From Notospermus geniculatus (taxonomy: Eukaryota; Nemertea; Pilidiophora; Heteronemertea; Lineidae), in assembly GCA_002633025.1 (NCBI GenBank), contig NMRB01001353.1, positions 105,051 to 169,050 of the forward strand: DNA of 64,000 nucleotides, read 5' to 3'. A model generated the notes under the pieces. It ran no database searches and was not told the origin of the DNA. It worked only from the letters and a program-made list of their open reading frames with translations. Numbering within the stretch: the first letter of the stretch is position 1; each line of letters starts with the position of its first letter. Of this stretch, positions 60,929 through 64,000 are shown in pieces. Both the position numbers and the translations under genes were made by a program.

Positions 60929-63746
60929 CAACTGAACTTGCCTTAGGACCAAAGGTATGGGAGACGGTGCTTTTGTCACCTGTACAGAGTTTCTGTACCT
61001 TAAACCTACATAGTTCCAAAAATGTACAAAAAATAGATGAAGACCTACCTGTAACAGAGAGCAAATGTGTGACTTCAGACTACCTCTTTCAGAAAAAAGA
61101 CTACATCCGTGTTGAGCGTCTTCTGGAGACCTTCCCCAGCACGTACGATATGACACGACTTCTCGGGCCAAAGTTGAAAGTTGAGATGGACAAACGTGAT
61201 ATCTTAGGCTACCCGTTGTTGCAGTGGATCATATCCAGCAATAGATCACATATTGTCAAATTACCACCAGAAAAGGTTGGTGAGATTAAAAATCGATTTT
61301 AGATAAGTGGCAACAGAGTTGCTCTGGCTATGCTTACTCCTGATGAACTGTCAGTAAATTATCAATCAAAGATGAACAATCACTCTAAAGATGCACATTT
61401 ACTTTTATTCCAGCAAATTAGTTTCATGCACACACCGCACCAGTTTCTGCTTTGGAGTAGCCCACCTGCCAAAGAAGCCATCTTCCGTGCTGCAAAAGAA
61501 AAGTCTGGTAGCACATTTGCCTTCCAGTAAGTACACTCTTGGCTGTTGGTGTAATTCAGTGCTCTCGCCTCATATGTTATGGGTTTGATTCATGGTCCAA
61601 ACCATGAAATACCGATATCTCTTGAAGGTTTTGCATGCATGGATATTACCGGTATTCCATCAGTAACCTTTGCTGTATTCATGTTTCAGTGGATCACATA
61701 TTGAGAATTGGCATTCGATAATGCGGAATGGCCTTATAAATGCATCCGGCACGAAACACCAGGTAAGTCAAATGGAGCTGCTGTTATAGATCCAGTGGTG
61801 TCAGCCTCAAACCAAATGTTCTCCCTGGCCTGCAATTGAAAACAGTTAGTTGAGGTCGCTGGTCCAAGCGTACCTTCATGATATACTTTACTGTTTCAGA
61901 TGCATGGTGCTGCTTATGGCAATGGCATCTATCTCAGTCCTCATGCAAGCATTTCCTTCAACTACTCGGGTATGGGCAATGGGAACTACAGACCTACCAT
62001 CAAGAAAGTGAGTCCTTCAGTAATGCCTTCAATAATGCTCGTGTATGAAGAGTGAAAACAAACTTACTTTGTGTGACTAAATCATGCACAGCAGATTTTG
62101 ACATTGAACTGGTGTTTCTGAGAAAACACCTTTAAATAGGCCCTCGAGCCCAACATAAATCCAAGCTCCTTTCTTACAACCGAGTTCTAATAGAATTATG
62201 TTTAAACTAAAAAGTGACCAGGCTATGTTCTCTGGTTGATACCTTTCACCCACATGTATCTGTTGACACTGGGTATGCACATTTCTTGGATGTGAATTGA
62301 AATCTGTTAACTCTCCTTCCAGACCACCGACAAAATGACATCGGGACGGTTTCTGAAGAGCAAAAATCTGACGTGCATAGCCCTGTGCGAAGGTAGAAGT
62401 TTGTTACTTGTGCTTGGTTGTGGGTTTCGTTCCCAGTTCGACACTTCACAAAGAATCAGTGTGGCGCAGTGGAAACATCAGCGCCTGTCACTTCTGAGGT
62501 GCTGGGTTCGATCTCCAATCAGACCCAGTCTTTTAGCGTGTTTGTTTACTTGCCTGGGCCTCACCTGGGTGAGACCCATCGGCGTTCTTTTTCGTGTGAC
62601 GTCATGATCTGGGGTCTGTCGGGCCTGCCCGAAGTAATCACCTCGCCGAGGTGATTAGTTGGGGAAGTATCCCAGAATGCCTTTCAACACAATGGCGTCG
62701 AACGTGCCGAATCCACCATTTTTACCCAAACTGGATATAAATAATGGTTAGCATGCAACTATAGATGCAGATAGGGAGGATAAAATTGCTGCCAGGGCGA
62801 CTTACATCTTCTGGTCGTCCATGTCGTCTGCTGGTGTGTCAGTGCCATTGCTTGCCGTCAGTTTGCCTGATCACGTGGTGCAAACTTACACGGGTGAGAC
62901 CCAACAGCGTTCGTGAATGTGGCTTTATTGAGCATGCGCGACGGTCGCTCAGAAATTTACACCGGGGAGGCCCAGGCAAGTAAACGAACACGCTATTTAT
63001 GTGATAAAGAGAGCACTCTCTTTGAAAGCTGAGGTTGTCTCCAGGCACTCTGGTTTCCTCCTGCTGTACATTGTCATTTAACCTCCTTCTATTACCGGTA
63101 CTGCTGGCGATTTATGCCTAATGCGAGGGTTCGAATCCGGTAGGAAGCTATGTCTTTCACTAAGAAACCCGTTACTATTTCATGTTCTTCTATTACAGTG
63201 ATTTCAAACACAGACCTCAAGCAACATTCAAATATATGGGTGGCAGTGAATCCTGACTATGTGTGTACAAGGTTCTTCTTTGTGTACGTATATTTTCTTT
63301 TTTGTGCTTGAGCTGGCTGTCTCATCACCGACTCGACCATAGGGAACCGCGGGGGGTGTTATTTGCCTCGGAGCCTGTTGTAAGGAAGCCAACAGCAAAG
63401 AATGCCCATTGAGAGCCAACATGTACGAGAGGAGGCTCAGGTGGAGTCCACCTGTAAATTCTGCACATGGGACAGATGTGAAGAGCCTGGGATGAGATCC
63501 TATATTGCCCTGGCTGGATCAATCCCTGGACCTGCCACTGCTTAGCGACGTGATAACCACTCGACTATCAGGACTCTTCCAGCTGCCAGTTGTTGATGGT
63601 GTTGCAATATCCAAAATAATAATTCGTTACTCCTTTGTATCTCCAGGTATGAAGATGGACAGATCGGAGATTCAAACATCGACACTCAACTTCCGAAGTA
63701 CAGGTCAGAAATCTCCAAAGCTGTGTCATACCACAACATATGTTAG
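60929..63746 (+). pseudogene. 5'-truncated second copy of the PARP6/8-type gene (exon 13 tail to exon 20)
   Basis: The last ~30 bases of exon 13 (to 60,958) are followed by exons 61093-61275, 61414-61526, 61690-61762, 61900-62007, 62323-62392, 63199-63283 and 63647-63746, all with the same lengths, splice sites and open frame as 47,907-50,353. No frameshift or stop is seen in the exons. The catalytic segments (HGSHIENW, GIYLSP, TRFFFVYEDGQ) are intact. Introns match at high identity but lack the hAT-like MITE of intron 16 and gain a 462-base MITE in intron 18. Without exons 1-12 it cannot make the normal protein. It is either the start of the right-hand unit of a ~13 kb tandem duplication, or the other allele placed in series by the assembly. 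Confidence 0.9.
62534..62995. mobile_element. 462-base MITE in copy-2 intron 18, TTT target duplication
   Basis: The first PARP copy has CAGTCTTTATGTG uninterrupted (near 49,598). Copy 2 has CAGTC-TTT-[462 bases]-TTT-ATGTG. The termini TAGCGTGTTTGTTTACTTGC and the complement of the right end agree over 29 bases with one mismatch. Inside, GTGAGACCCA.CGGCGTTC-like segments occur twice and AATCACCTCGCCGAGGTGATT is a palindrome. Non-coding. It has split the older SINE in this intron. Confidence 0.9.
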
Positions 63747-64000
63747 ACTTAGGAAAGAGGAGAGACTTCTACACTATGTGTCAACGTACTGTAGAATGAC
63801 AGTACATCCCTGGAGTTGAAGAATGTGATTTAATGCTGGCATATGGCCATAGTGCTGAGCATGTTGAAAAGTTAACATGGTCTTCACCGTTAAATGTGTC
63901 ACACGTGTACTTTATCAAACAGTATAAGTGCTCAATGTGATGGTCTCTGCATGTTTAGATAGTACCGGTACTTAAAATTGTACATGTAGTAATTTTGCAT

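Noticed and set aside
1-64000. Transposase, reverse transcriptase or viral genes
   Set aside because: No frame shows such motifs; all mobile sequences seen are short and non-autonomous.

Overview
This is nuclear DNA of an animal, most likely a marine invertebrate deuterostome (echinoderm, hemichordate or cephalochordate; I cannot decide from sequence alone). The genes have many short exons with GT..AG introns in conserved phases. The intergenic DNA is full of small foldback elements, tRNA-derived SINE heads and short palindromic words such as GTAGGCCTAC and TACCGGTA. Nothing bacterial, viral or plasmid-like was seen, and no transposase or reverse transcriptase gene was recognised.

Layout. 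1-42.5 kb is gene-poor and built largely from direct duplications: a ~5 kb pair (1-4,820 and 5,278-10,590), a ~1.1 kb pair (12,640-13,716 and 13,818-14,906), a ~1.3 kb pair (15,616-16,937 and 17,027-18,331), an exactly abutting 0.43 kb pair (21,625-22,479), a ~0.9 kb pair split by a 256-base N gap (31,723-32,581 and 32,838-33,816) and a 4-4.7 kb pair (33,725-38,475 and 38,549-42,525). The only convincing gene part there is the first coding exon of a rhodopsin-class GPCR on the minus strand (26,756-27,216).

43-64 kb is the gene-dense part: (1) a complete 20-exon PARP6/PARP8-type ADP-ribosyltransferase gene on + (43,437-50,353; all exons join in frame to 765 aa) that carries an unexpected UBA-like exon; (2) a four-exon RIIAD1 gene on - (52,312-53,775; 112 aa); (3) the first eight coding exons (TM1-TM8) of an SLC6 neurotransmitter/amino-acid transporter on + (55,361-58,735); (4) a chain of six end-to-end foldback elements (59,068-60,350); (5) a second copy of the PARP gene's 3' half (60,929-63,746), beginning in the middle of exon 13. 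The simplest reading of (3)-(5) is a ~13.2 kb direct duplication with its junction near 60,929. That predicts that further copies of RIIAD1 and SLC6, including the missing SLC6 3' exons, lie beyond the window. Allelic contigs laid end to end by the assembler would look the same, and the N gap lying exactly between two copies at 32.6 kb supports that alternative for at least part of the window.

The duplicate copies differ by clean presence or absence of foldback elements, which gives exact element ends and target-site duplications (TTA, TTAA, TTT), so several MITE families are defined directly from this window. Strong CTCF-like motifs at 43,721 (forward) and 54,509 (reverse, followed by YY1-like sites) bracket the PARP and RIIAD1 genes in convergent orientation.
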